From Sulfurimicrobium lacus (GTDB lineage: Bacteria; Pseudomonadota; Gammaproteobacteria; Burkholderiales; Sulfuricellaceae): DNA of 64,000 nucleotides. Below are positions 1 to 7,519 of the stretch, one piece after another. Location of the stretch: contig NZ_AP022853.1 in the NCBI RefSeq assembly GCF_011764585.1, positions 310,001 through 374,000 on the forward strand. Reading direction: 5' to 3'. The notes beneath the pieces were generated by a model. That model saw nothing but the letters and a program-made list of their open reading frames with translations, searched no databases and had not been told where the DNA came from. Both the position numbers and the translations under genes were made by a program. Position 1 is the first letter of the stretch. The number at the start of each line of letters is the position of its first letter.

Positions 1-521
1 AGGACGCCGGACTCGACTACTACAACCACAATCTGGACACCGCCCCCGAGTTCTACGGCCAGGTGATCACCACACACACGCACCAGGACCGTCTCGACAC
101 CCTGGGCCGGGTGCGCAAGGCCGGCATCAAGGTGTGCAGCGGCGGCATCGTCGGCATGGGCGAATCGCGCACCCAGCGCGCGGCGCTCATCGCCCAGCTG
201 GCCAATCTCGACCCGGTCCCCGAGTCGGTGCCAATCAACATGCTGGTGCAGGTCGAAGGCACGCCGCTGAAGAACGCGGAGACACTTGATCCGCTGGAGT
301 TCGTGCGCACCGTCGCGGTGGCGCGCATCACCATGCCCTCCAGCCTGGTGCGGCTTTCCGCGGGGCGAGGCGAGATGGCGGAAAGCCTGCAGGCGCTGTG
401 CTTCCTGGCCGGCGCGAACTCCATTTTCTACGGCGAGAAGCTGCTCACCACCGGCAACCCCGATACCGACGCAGACCAGGCCCTGTTCGACAAGCTCGGC
501 ATTCGTGCCATGGCGGCGTGA
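1..521 (+). CDS. bioB: Biotin synthase, C-terminal part (cut by left edge)
   Basis: Radical SAM enzyme that inserts sulfur into dethiobiotin, the last step of biotin synthesis. The frame is open from base 3 and no start lies in the window, so 172 codons remain of a usual 320-340. What is visible is typical of BioB: a YYNHNLDT segment at the very start, [10 protein letters not shown], the glycine-rich [10 protein letters not shown] segment, and [17 protein letters not shown] near the C-terminus. The CxxxCxxC cluster that binds the catalytic 4Fe-4S centre would lie upstream of the window. It is the first visible gene of a bioB-F-H-C-D run on the same strand, separated from bioF by 112 bp that contain a stem-loop repeat. 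Identity is secure; only completeness is unknown. Confidence 0.96.
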   Translation, partial: DAGLDYYNHNLDTAPEFYGQVITTHTHQDRLDTLGRVRKAGIKVCSGGIVGMGESRTQRAALIAQLANLDPVPESVPINMLVQVEGTPLKNAETLDPLEFVRTVAVARITMPSSLVRLSAGRGEMAESLQALCFLAGANSIFYGEKLLTTGNPDTDADQALFDKLGIRAMAA

Positions 522-542
522 GCGGATCGTTACTCACCCATT

Positions 543-602
543 AAGGACGCGAAGGTGCGCGAAGTAGTGAATTTGCTTCCCTTGCGTACCTTCGCGTCCT
601 TT
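543..602. repeat. Stem-loop repeat between bioB and bioF
   Basis: Imperfect inverted repeat. The left arm at 543-564 begins AAGGACGCGAAGG and is mirrored by CCTTCGCGTCCTT ending at 602, with about 12 bases of loop. It is likely an interspersed repeat that folds in the operon mRNA. There is no T-run, so a simple terminator is unlikely and bioF is probably still in the bioB transcript. Confidence 0.75.
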
Positions 603-633
603 GCGGTGAAAGACTCTTCCCAACCTGACTACT

Positions 634-1860
634 ATGCCATTTTCATGCCTTGCCGATGAGCTGAAACAAAGGGATGCGGACGGCCTGCTGCGCCGCCGCC
701 GCGTGCTGCAGAGCCCGCAGGGCGCACGGGTGCGGGTGGACGGCGAAGATGTCCTGTCCTTCTGCAGCAACGACTACCTCGGCCTCGCCAACCACCCTGC
801 ATTGGTCGAGGCCGCCTGCGCCGGCGCGCAGCGCTTCGGCGTGGGTGCCGGTGCCTCGCACCTGGTGACAGGGCACACTGCAGTTCACCATGAGCTGGAG
901 CAAAAACTGGCTGAATTTACCGGCCTGCCGGAAGCGTTGCTGTTTTCCACCGGCTACATGGCCAATCTCGGCGTCGTCACCGCCCTGCTCGGGCGCTGTG
1001 ACGCGCTGTTCGCCGACAAGCTCAACCACGCTTCGCTCAACGATGCGGCGCTGCTGTCGCGCGCCACGATGACGCGCTATCCGCACGCCGACCTGGCGGT
1101 GCTGGAGCGCCAGCTCGCCGCCTCCACAGCGAGGCGCAAGCTGGTGGTGAGCGACGCGGTGTTCAGCATGGACGGCGACATCGCCCCCGTGCCCGAGCTG
1201 CTCGCACTGTGCGAGAAATACGATGCCTGGCTGCTGCTCGACGATGCTCACGGCTTCGGCGTGCTGGGGAAAACCGGCCGCGGCGTACTGGAACACTTCT
1301 CCTCACGCCTAACTCCTCATCCCTCATATACGACCTTTCACGCGACAAGTCGCGTAGAAAGTCGGAATCCCCCGCAGGTGGGACGAATTATCTACATGGC
1401 CACGCTCGGCAAGGTAGCCGGCGTATTCGGTGCCTTTGTCGCCGGTGCGCCGGAGCTGGTTGCCTGGCTGGTGCAGGCCGCGCGCAGCTATGTCTACACC
1501 ACCGCCACGCCGCCGCTGCTGGCGGCGGCCTTGCTGGCAAGCCTGCGCGTGATCGAGGCCGAAGCCTGGCGCCGCGAACGCCTGGCCGAACTGGTGGGCG
1601 TCTTGCGCCAGGGGCTGCAATTGCAGCGCTGGCAGCTGATGCCGTCCGAAACGCCCATCCAGCCGCTGTTGATCGGCTCCAGCCAGGACGCGGTCAGGGT
1701 AAGCGAAAGCCTGCGCCAGCGCGGCATCCTGGTGCCGGCGATTCGTCCTCCCACCGTGCCGCAGGGAACGGCGCGCTTGCGCATCACGCTTTCCGCGGCC
1801 CACAGCGTGGTGGACGTGCAGCAGTTGGTTGACGCTCTGCGGCAACTGGAGAATGAATGA
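634..1860 (+). CDS. bioF: 8-amino-7-oxononanoate synthase with an in-frame repeat-encoded insert
   Basis: PLP enzyme of the alpha-oxoamine synthase family; condenses pimeloyl-ACP with L-alanine to give 8-amino-7-oxononanoate. Seen: the substrate-site SNDYLGLANHP (about residue 45), a GAGASHLVTGH segment (71-81), LLDDAHGFGVLG with the PLP-pyridine Asp (about 203), and the PLP lysine in YMATLGK (Lys260). Residues about 223-250 do not belong to the family. They are encoded by an 86-bp palindromic element (1299-1384) that also occurs in bioD, and they end ten residues before the catalytic lysine. At 408 aa the protein is roughly 20 residues longer than usual, which fits the insert. Its stop overlaps the bioH start (ATGA). 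All other motifs are intact, so it may still be active, but this is inference. Confidence 0.95.
   Translation: MPFSCLADELKQRDADGLLRRRRVLQSPQGARVRVDGEDVLSFCSNDYLGLANHPALVEAACAGAQRFGVGAGASHLVTGHTAVHHELEQKLAEFTGLPEALLFSTGYMANLGVVTALLGRCDALFADKLNHASLNDAALLSRATMTRYPHADLAVLERQLAASTARRKLVVSDAVFSMDGDIAPVPELLALCEKYDAWLLLDDAHGFGVLGKTGRGVLEHFSSRLTPHPSYTTFHATSRVESRNPPQVGRIIYMATLGKVAGVFGAFVAGAPELVAWLVQAARSYVYTTATPPLLAAALLASLRVIEAEAWRRERLAELVGVLRQGLQLQRWQLMPSETPIQPLLIGSSQDAVRVSESLRQRGILVPAIRPPTVPQGTARLRITLSAAHSVVDVQQLVDALRQLENE
1299..1384 (+). repeat. Palindromic element inside bioF, translated in frame
   Basis: 86-bp element aligning without gaps to 3537-3622 in bioD with about 9 mismatches. It starts with CTCCTCA-type heptads, then a hairpin (CTTTC-ACGCGAC / GTCGCGT-A-GAAAG around 1336-1362), then a second small hairpin formed by TCCCCC/GTGGGA around GCAG. 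It is read in the same frame as the bioD copy, giving a peptide with the shared core RVESRNP. Confidence 0.9.
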
Positions 1861-2618
1861 GCCTGCACGTCGATGTTCGCGGTACTGGGCCTGATCTCGT
1901 CCTGCTCCACGGCTGGGGCATGCACAGCGGCATCTGGGGCGGCGTGCACGACGAGCTGGCGCGGGATTTCCGCGTCCATGCCGTGGATTTGCCGGGTTAC
2001 GGCGCCAGTCCGCCTTGCCAGCCTTATGATCTGCCGCAACTGGTGCAGGCGGTGGCGTCGGCATTGCCGTCCCGGGCCGGCGTTATCGGCTGGTCGCTGG
2101 GCGGCTTGGTGGCGCAGCGCCTGGGCTCGATCCACCCGCAGCAGGTGACGAGGCTGATGCTGGTGGGCGCGACGCCCTGCTTCGTGCAGCGTCCGGATTG
2201 GCCCTGCGGCATAGAGGCGGATGTTCTGCAGAATTTTGCGCGCGACCTGGAACACGATTACGCCGCCACCCTGATGCGTTTCCTGTCGCTTCAGGTGCGC
2301 AATGGCGAGAACGTGCGCACGGTGCTGAAATACCTGCGCGAGGCCCTGTTCGCGCATGGCATGCCGGGTGCCGAAGTGCTACGGGCGGGCTTGAACATCT
2401 TGCTGGAAAATGATTTGCGCACGGAAGCCGGGAGGCTTGCCCTGCCTTTGTCGATCGTGCACGGCGAGCGCGACATGCTGGTGCCGGCGGACGCTGCGCG
2501 CTGGCTGGCAGCGCAGGTTCCGGACGCGCGGCTGAACATTATTCCAGGCTGCGCGCATGCCCCATTTCTGTCCCATCCGAAGGTGTTTATGCAGGAAGCC
2601 AGGGAGTTTTTTTCGTGA
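1857..2618 (+). CDS. bioH: Pimeloyl-ACP methyl ester carboxylesterase
   Basis: Alpha/beta-hydrolase that removes the methyl ester from pimeloyl-ACP methyl ester, releasing pimeloyl-ACP for BioF. The 253-aa product shows the oxyanion segment LLHGWGMHSG near residue 18, the nucleophile elbow GWSLGG (Ser about residue 80), the acid region HGERDMLVP and the catalytic histidine in GCAHAPFLSHP near the C-terminus. Length matches the family. The start overlaps the bioF stop by four bases and its own stop overlaps the GTG of bioC, so translation of bioF-bioH-bioC is probably coupled. The neighbouring bioC makes the BioC/BioH pimelate route complete here. Confidence 0.95.
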   Translation: MSLHVDVRGTGPDLVLLHGWGMHSGIWGGVHDELARDFRVHAVDLPGYGASPPCQPYDLPQLVQAVASALPSRAGVIGWSLGGLVAQRLGSIHPQQVTRLMLVGATPCFVQRPDWPCGIEADVLQNFARDLEHDYAATLMRFLSLQVRNGENVRTVLKYLREALFAHGMPGAEVLRAGLNILLENDLRTEAGRLALPLSIVHGERDMLVPADAARWLAAQVPDARLNIIPGCAHAPFLSHPKVFMQEAREFFS

Positions 2619-3517
2619 GCGATGTTTTGCCGACCGACGATCTGAAGATCGACAAGCAGCGTATGCGCCGTTCGTTCGAACGTGCCGCGGCGACCTACGA
2701 CCATGTCGCCGTGCTGCAGCGCACGGTGGCGGAGCGCATGGCCGAGCGCCTGCAATTCGTCAAATTCACGCCCACGCTGATGCTGGATGCCGGATGCGGC
2801 ACCGGCTATGCGCGCAAATTGCTGCGTGACAGGTATCCGGACGCACACCTGATCGAACTGGATATCGCGCTCGGCATGCTGCGCGTGGCGCGCGGCGCGC
2901 AGCCGTGGTGGCGCAAGCTGCTGCCAGGCGGCAGCGGCGGCGTGGATTACGTCTGCGGCGATCTGGACGCGCTGCCCTTGCAGTCCGCTAGTGCGGACAT
3001 GGTGTGGTCGAACCTCGCCGTGCAATGGTGCAACGACCTCGATGCGACCTTCGCCGGCGTGCGCCGCATTCTCGCGCCCAACGGGTTGTTCATGTTCAGC
3101 ACCTTCGGTCCGGACACGCTACGCGAGCTGCGCCAGGCCTTCGGCGCGGTGGACGGCTACACGCACGTCAGCCGCTTTCAGGACATGCACGACATCGGCG
3201 ACGCGCTGGCGCGGGCGGGATTCGCCGAGCCGGTGATGGACATGGAGCACTTCACCCTGACCTACGACGACGTCGCCGGCCTGATGCGCGACCTCAAGGC
3301 GCTGGGCGCGCACAACGCCACCCAGGGACGGCGCCACGGCCTGGCCGGCAAGACCGCATGGCGGCGCATGGAAAGCGCCTACGAACAGTTGCGCCGCGAC
3401 GGCAAGCTGCCCGCAACTTATGAAGTGGTCTACGGCCATGCCTGGGCGCCGGCAAGCTTGCCGGATGGCCGGCAGGTGGTGCAAATGCCGTCTTCGCGCA
3501 AGCGGAGTGATAGGTAA
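2615..3517 (+). CDS. bioC: Malonyl-ACP O-methyltransferase
   Basis: SAM-dependent methyltransferase that caps malonyl-ACP as a methyl ester so that fatty acid synthesis can build the pimelate chain. The start is GTG inside the bioH stop (GTGA). Seen: an N-terminal RRSFERAAATYDHVAVLQ segment typical of BioC, the SAM motif I LDAGCGTGYARKLL near residue 56, an acidic LIELDIALGML strand, and LPLQSASADMVWSNLAVQWCND, the family's motif II region. At 300 aa it is slightly longer than the E. coli protein. bioD begins two bases after its stop. BioH directly upstream removes the same methyl group later in the pathway. Confidence 0.95.
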   Translation: MSDVLPTDDLKIDKQRMRRSFERAAATYDHVAVLQRTVAERMAERLQFVKFTPTLMLDAGCGTGYARKLLRDRYPDAHLIELDIALGMLRVARGAQPWWRKLLPGGSGGVDYVCGDLDALPLQSASADMVWSNLAVQWCNDLDATFAGVRRILAPNGLFMFSTFGPDTLRELRQAFGAVDGYTHVSRFQDMHDIGDALARAGFAEPVMDMEHFTLTYDDVAGLMRDLKALGAHNATQGRRHGLAGKTAWRRMESAYEQLRRDGKLPATYEVVYGHAWAPASLPDGRQVVQMPSSRKRSDR

Positions 3518-3519
3518 CT

Positions 3520-4302
3520 ATGGAAAACATCGCCGACTCCTCACCCCTCACCCCTCACCCCTCATATACGAACTTTCACGCGACTCGTCGCGTAGAAAGT
3601 CGGAATCCCGCGCAGGCGGGACCCAAGGGGTTATTCGTGACCGGGACCGATACCGGCGTGGGCAAGACGCTGATCTCGTGTGCCTTGTTGCATGCCTTTA
3701 CCGCCGCGGGCAATAGCACGGTCGGCATGAAGCCTGTGGCGGCGGGTTGCGTGCCTGGTCAGGGGGGCTTGCATTGCGAGGATGTCGAATCGTTGCAACG
3801 TGCATCCAGTGTGCGCGCGCCCCGCGAGCTGGTGAACCCCTATGCCTTCGCGCCGCCTGTTGCGCCCCATGTCGCTGCTGCCGAGGCGGGCGTGACGATC
3901 GATCTGAAACATATCCGGCACGCTTATCTGGCGCTGGCGGAACTGGCCGACAAGGTGGTGGTTGAAGGCGTGGGCGGCTTTCGGGTGCCGCTCGATGAGT
4001 TTTCGGATACGGCTGACCTGGCGCAACTGCTGGATTTGCCCATAGTGCTGGTGGTGGGAATGCGCCTGGGCTGCCTCAGCCATGCCATGCTGACAGTGGA
4101 AGCGATCGCTGCGCGTGGTTTGACTTTGGCCGGATGGGTGGCGAATCGGATCGAGCCGGATATGGAGCGCTTCGATGCCAATCTGGAAGCGTTGCGACAG
4201 CGGATTGTCGCGCCATTGCTCGGCGTGGTGGCTTTTGCGCCGCAACCGGATGCCGTTAGAGTGGCACGGGGCCTGCTTCTGCCTTTGCTGAGCCAGCCGT
4301 GA
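3520..4302 (+). CDS. bioD: Dethiobiotin synthetase with repeat-encoded N-terminal extension
   Basis: ATP-dependent ligase that closes the ureido ring to form dethiobiotin, the substrate of BioB. The conserved protein begins at KGLFVTGTDTGVGKTL (P-loop, about residues 36-51), followed by MKPVAAGC and VEGVGGFRVPL. The first 35 residues are foreign: the 86-bp palindromic element also found in bioF lies immediately after the first codons, and no alternative start between the element and the P-loop keeps the first beta-strand. The element is therefore very likely translated. The gene begins two bases after bioC. No bioA is adjacent, so the DAPA aminotransferase must be encoded elsewhere or upstream of the window. 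Confidence 0.94.
   Translation: MENIADSSPLTPHPSYTNFHATRRVESRNPAQAGPKGLFVTGTDTGVGKTLISCALLHAFTAAGNSTVGMKPVAAGCVPGQGGLHCEDVESLQRASSVRAPRELVNPYAFAPPVAPHVAAAEAGVTIDLKHIRHAYLALAELADKVVVEGVGGFRVPLDEFSDTADLAQLLDLPIVLVVGMRLGCLSHAMLTVEAIAARGLTLAGWVANRIEPDMERFDANLEALRQRIVAPLLGVVAFAPQPDAVRVARGLLLPLLSQP
3537..3622 (+). repeat. Palindromic element at the 5' end of bioD, translated in frame
   Basis: Second copy of the 86-bp element in bioF (1299-1384). Here the heptads are regular (CCCCTCA three times), the main hairpin is CTTTC-ACGCGAC-TC-GTCGCGT-A-GAAAG, and the second hairpin TCCCGC-GCAG-GCGGGA is perfect. It is read in the same frame as in bioF and adds about 28 residues before the P-loop of BioD. Confidence 0.9.
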
Positions 4303-4320
4303 TTCAGGACATTGTGGTCC

Positions 4321-4362
4321 TTTACAAAAATCATATTTGCGGCATAATGACGCAAATATGAT
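4321..4362 (+). promoter_or_regulatory. Promoter and palindromic operator of the Rrf2 gene; near-leaderless start
   Basis: A perfect 12-bp inverted repeat, ATCATATTTGCG at 4330-4341 and its complement at 4351-4362, is separated by 9 bases. It lies over a promoter-like pair, TTTACA (4321-4326) and CATAAT (4343-4348), spaced 16 bp. The right arm runs across the ATG at 4358. Transcription from this promoter would begin only a few bases before the start codon. Autoregulation by the Rrf2 protein encoded here is the natural reading. Confidence 0.6.
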
Positions 4363-4816
4363 TCTGTCACGCACTAGCCAATATGCCATCCAGGCACTTA
4401 TCTACGTCGCCACACGACCGCGCGGCGAACCTGTGCTCAATCGCGAAATCGCCGAACATCTGGGCGTACCGGCTGCATATCTGGCCAAAATCATGCAGAA
4501 CCTATGCAAAAGCAATTTGCTCTATTCCTTCCGTGGGCGCCTGGGCGGTTTCTGTTTGCGCGACGGCGCGGAAAAGACCGACCTGATGCACATCCTGGTG
4601 CTGACCGAAGGTGCGGGCTTCACCGATAATTGCCTGCTCGGCCTGAAAGTGTGCAGTGATGAAACGGCTTGTCCGATGCACTCGCGCTGGAAACCGATCA
4701 AGGAAAAAGTAGTCCAGCTGCTGAACGAACAGACGCTGGAGAAATTGGCGGTAGCCGTACAAAGCGGAAAATATCGCATAACCGACCTGCCTCACGCAGC
4801 CATGAACGCCAAATGA
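4358..4816 (+). CDS. Rrf2-family transcriptional regulator, probable Fe-S sensor
   Basis: DNA-binding regulator of the IscR/NsrR/RsrR superfamily, 152 aa. The winged helix covers residues 1-70 (SQYAIQALIYVA, then LAKIMQNLCKSNLLYSFRGRLGG). Three cysteines at 92, 99 and 105 (C-x6-C-x5-C-P) occupy the usual cluster-binding loop, so an iron-sulfur cofactor sensitive to redox, oxygen or NO is likely. I chose the ATG at 4358 rather than the TTG at 4337 because family alignment starts at MILSRTSQYA and the upstream TTG lies inside the operator. Its stop overlaps the ATG of the FNR-type gene, so the two regulators are co-expressed beside the cbb3 oxidase genes they may control. IscR is unlikely because no isc genes follow. 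Confidence 0.85.
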   Translation: MILSRTSQYAIQALIYVATRPRGEPVLNREIAEHLGVPAAYLAKIMQNLCKSNLLYSFRGRLGGFCLRDGAEKTDLMHILVLTEGAGFTDNCLLGLKVCSDETACPMHSRWKPIKEKVVQLLNEQTLEKLAVAVQSGKYRITDLPHAAMNAK

Positions 4817-5589
4817 TTACTACCACTGCTGTTGTTACCTCTACCAAGCCAGTCAAGCGCGTCAAGGTTGCCGAAACCGCTTGTGCCCCGATTGCCTGCA
4901 AGGATTGCGGCATCTACCAACTATGTCTGACCGTGGGCGGCGACGTCGATCTCTCGCTGCTCGATAGCCTGGTAAAAAACCGCCGTACCTATAAACGCGG
5001 CGAACTGATCTACCGCATCGGCGAGCCTTACCGGGCCGCGTTCGCGATCAGGAGCGGGGCCGTGAAAACCTCGGTGCTGACCGACGATGGGCGAGTGCAG
5101 GTTACCGGTTTTCACATTCCCGGCGAGGTGCTCGGCCTTAACGCCATCATCAACGACCGTTACAACTGCGAAGCGCGGGCACTCGAGACCACCTGCGTGT
5201 GTGAAGTGCCGTTTGATCACTACGAAGAACTGGCGCATGGGATACCCGGACTGCAGCACCAGATGCTCAAGATCATGAGCCAGGAAATCGTTCACAACCA
5301 GGAAATGATGCTGCTTCTGGGCAAGAAAAAAGCCGAAGAGCGGCTCGCTACTTTCCTCGTCAATCTGTCGCGGCGCCTGGAGCGGCATGGCCGGCCAGCA
5401 CTGGAATTCAAGCTCAGTATGTCGCGTAGCGATATCGGCAATTACCTGGGTCTGGCGGAAGAAACCGTGTGCCGGGTCATTACCCGCTTCGAGGAAAGCT
5501 CCCTGATTTCAACCGAGCGCCGTCTGGTCCGGCTTGGACAGATGGATCGCCTGCAGGCCATGGCAGCGGGGCGCTCCAGCCTCGAATAA
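4813..5589 (+). CDS. fnr: FNR-type oxygen-responsive transcriptional regulator
   Basis: Crp/Fnr-family activator of anaerobic and microaerobic genes. The 258-aa protein has an N-terminal cysteine group at residues 24, 29, 32 and 38 (C29-x2-C32-x5-C38 fits the FNR cluster ligands) and the fourth ligand at Cys119 in YNCEA. A cNMP-type beta-roll with the long dimerisation helix follows, then a C-terminal helix-turn-helix LSMSRSDIGNYLGLAEETVC with the recognition helix ETVCRVITRFEE. The ATG at 4813 overlaps the stop of the Rrf2 gene; longer in-frame starts inside that gene are not needed. A clear terminator follows. The next operon encodes cbb3 oxidase, the classic FNR/ANR target under low oxygen. 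Confidence 0.93.
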   Translation: MITTTAVVTSTKPVKRVKVAETACAPIACKDCGIYQLCLTVGGDVDLSLLDSLVKNRRTYKRGELIYRIGEPYRAAFAIRSGAVKTSVLTDDGRVQVTGFHIPGEVLGLNAIINDRYNCEARALETTCVCEVPFDHYEELAHGIPGLQHQMLKIMSQEIVHNQEMMLLLGKKKAEERLATFLVNLSRRLERHGRPALEFKLSMSRSDIGNYLGLAEETVCRVITRFEESSLISTERRLVRLGQMDRLQAMAAGRSSLE

Positions 5590-5592
5590 AGT

Positions 5593-5616
5593 GGACGCAA
5601 GCCTGCGTCCGTTTTT
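5593..5616 (+). terminator. Terminator after fnr
   Basis: GGACGCA (5593-5599) pairs with TGCGTCC (5604-5610) around a 4-base loop, followed by G and five T. It starts three bases after the fnr stop. Confidence 0.85.
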
Positions 5617-5976
5617 AAGCAGCATGTAAGCACCAAGGCGCAACAGCTTCATGCGCCACTTATCTCTTCTTAATGCCCATTCACCGCATTGTCAGCTCGT
5701 CAATGTGACGCTTAGCTGTGTCCGGAAGCGCCCGGTGTAACCAACTGGCCGCGCCAAAAAAATGAAAAAAGTTGCCAAAAGTCAGTGATTTTCTGGCCGT
5801 TTCGAGCTATATTAGCGGCCCGTGGCGTCTTGCCGCAGGCGGGATGAAAATACACAACGAGGCCAAGCGTCAGGCGCGCTTGGCCTTTGTCATACCTGCC
5901 GGACAGGTGGCGGCAGCCCGGTGTTCAATTCTGGAAGATGTTGTAGCTCGCTTCAAAAAACGTTAAGGAGAAGGTT
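5617..5976 (+). other. Leader region of the cbb3 operon
   Basis: 360 bp without a convincing gene. It holds a possible promoter (5772-5813), a strong stem-loop at 5860-5886 formed by AGGCCAAGCG and CGCTTGGCCT without a T-run, and a good ribosome-binding site AAGGAGAAGG just before ccoN. A 64-codon frame at 5772-5966 lacks a ribosome-binding site and family features. Confidence 0.6.
5772..5813 (+). promoter_or_regulatory. Candidate FNR-regulated promoter of ccoN
   Basis: TATATT at 5808-5813 is a plausible -10. TTGCC-AAAA-GTCAG at 5772-5785 has the 14-bp spacing of an FNR box and keeps the TTG and TCA core. Its centre falls about 41.5 bp before the predicted start point, the usual class II position. 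It is a weak match, so this is a suggestion only. Confidence 0.35.
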
Positions 5977-7425
5977 ATGGCGGCAGTTGGCGTCGCAAGT
6001 ACCGAGCAATATAACTACGATATTGTTCGAAAATTTACGATCATGGCTCTGGTATGGGGTGCGGTCGGCATGCTGGTCGGGGTGTACATCGCTTCCGAAC
6101 TGGCCTGGCCGTTTCTGAACTTCGATTTGGCCTACATTACCTTTGGCCGTCTGCGTCCGGTGCACACCGGCGCCGTAATTTTTGGCTTCGGCGGCAGCGC
6201 GCTGTTCGCAACCTCCTACTATGTCGTGCAGCGCACCTGTCAGACGCGTCTGTTCGGCGACGGCATGGCGAGCTTCACCTTCTGGGGCTGGCAAGCGATC
6301 ATCGTGCTCGCCGCGATCAGCTACGTGCTGGGTTACAGCCAGGGCCGCGAGTATGCGGAAATGGAATGGCCGATCGACCTGCTGATCGAGATCGTCTGGG
6401 TGACGTACCTGATCGTCTTCGTGGCCACCATCATGAAGCGCAAGCAGCCGCACATCTACGTGGCCAACTGGTTCTACCTGTCCTTCATCCTGGCCACCGC
6501 GCTGCTGCACACTTTCAACAATCTGGCAGTCCCCGTCAGCCTGTTCAGCATGAAGTCCTACAGCCTGTTCGCCGGCACCCAGGACGCCATGACACAGTGG
6601 TGGTACGGCCATAACGCGGTGGGCTTCTTCCTCACTGCAGCCTTCCTCGGCATGATGTATTACTTCGTGCCCAAGCAGGCCGGTCGCCCGATCTACTCCT
6701 ATCGCCTGTCCATCGTGCACTTCTGGGCGCTGTCCTTCCTCTACATGTGGGTAGGCGCACATCACCTGCACTGGACCGCGTTGCCTGACTGGACTTCCAC
6801 CTTGGCTGCCACCTTCTCCATCATGCTGCTGCTGCCTTCCTGGGGCGGCATGATCAACGGCATCATGACGCTGTCCGGCGCGTGGGACAAACTGCGCACC
6901 GACCCGATCATGCGTTTCATGATCGTGGCGCTGTCCTTCTACGGCATGTCCACTTTCGAAGGTCCGATGATGTCGCTGAAAGACGTCAACGCCCTGTCGC
7001 ACTACACCGACTGGACCGTGGGCCACGTGCACTCCGGCGCCCTGGGCTGGGTGGCGATGATTTCCTTCGGTTCCCTGTACCACCTGATCCCCAAGCTGTG
7101 GGATACCAAGATGTACAGCGAAAAACTGATCGGCATCCACTTCTGGCTGGCCACGATCGGCGTGCTGCTTTACATCACCGCGATGTGGATTTCCGGCATC
7201 ATGCAGGGCCTGATGTGGCGCGCTTTTGACGACTTCGGCAACCTGCAGTACTCCTTTGTCGAGTCCGTGGCGGCGATGCATCCCTTTTACGCCATGCGTG
7301 CAATCGGCGGCATGTTCTTCCTGACCGGCATGTTGATCATGGTGTTCAACGCCTTCATGACCATCCGTCAGGCCAAGCGCGAGGGTTCTGCGTTTGCTTT
7401 GAATCCGGCCAAGGCGGCAGCGTAA
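5977..7425 (+). CDS. ccoN: Cytochrome cbb3 oxidase subunit I
   Basis: Catalytic subunit of the high-affinity cbb3-type cytochrome c oxidase; reduces oxygen at a haem b3-CuB centre in the cytoplasmic membrane. The 482-aa protein is almost entirely hydrophobic with about 12 membrane helices. Conserved parts include [14 protein letters not shown] (low-spin haem histidine), [14 protein letters not shown] (CuB/Tyr cross-link helix), the HHLHW copper histidines near residue 265, and [13 protein letters not shown] with the histidines that bind both haems near residue 350. It starts ten bases after a strong Shine-Dalgarno. It leads a run of ccoN, O, Q, P, then assembly genes; this oxidase supports growth at low oxygen. 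Confidence 0.98.
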   Translation: MAAVGVASTEQYNYDIVRKFTIMALVWGAVGMLVGVYIASELAWPFLNFDLAYITFGRLRPVHTGAVIFGFGGSALFATSYYVVQRTCQTRLFGDGMASFTFWGWQAIIVLAAISYVLGYSQGREYAEMEWPIDLLIEIVWVTYLIVFVATIMKRKQPHIYVANWFYLSFILATALLHTFNNLAVPVSLFSMKSYSLFAGTQDAMTQWWYGHNAVGFFLTAAFLGMMYYFVPKQAGRPIYSYRLSIVHFWALSFLYMWVGAHHLHWTALPDWTSTLAATFSIMLLLPSWGGMINGIMTLSGAWDKLRTDPIMRFMIVALSFYGMSTFEGPMMSLKDVNALSHYTDWTVGHVHSGALGWVAMISFGSLYHLIPKLWDTKMYSEKLIGIHFWLATIGVLLYITAMWISGIMQGLMWRAFDDFGNLQYSFVESVAAMHPFYAMRAIGGMFFLTGMLIMVFNAFMTIRQAKREGSAFALNPAKAAA

Positions 7426-7455
7426 GAAAAATTTAGGAAGCCGCCCTCTCCCCGG

Positions 7456-7479
7456 CCCTCTCCCGCTTGCGGGAGAGGG
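7456..7479 (+). repeat. REP-like hairpin between ccoN and ccoO
   Basis: Perfect 11-bp arms, CCCTCTCCCGC and GCGGGAGAGGG, around TT, within the 94-bp ccoN-ccoO spacer. This is a commonly seen proteobacterial intergenic palindrome type. In the mRNA it would sit downstream of ccoN and could stabilise that part of the transcript or tune subunit ratios. Confidence 0.8.
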
Positions 7480-7519
7480 GGACGCTGAGGCGCTTCGCGA
7501 CTTTAAATCGAGAAATAAT

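Noticed and set aside
643-1296. Long minus-strand frame opposite bioF, like many other long antisense frames opposite real genes (for example 5953-7635 and 18351-19802)
   Set aside because: In high-GC genes the antisense frames stay open by codon bias. Their products are His/Gln/Arg-rich without domains, and the opposite strand carries a clear gene.
5860-5886. Strong stem-loop before ccoN as a riboswitch or factor-independent terminator
   Set aside because: Simple single hairpin, no T-run and no multi-helix architecture; recorded only as part of the leader.
5772-5966. 64-codon frame in the ccoN leader
   Set aside because: No ribosome-binding site, and it runs through the promoter candidate and the stem-loop; no recognisable family.
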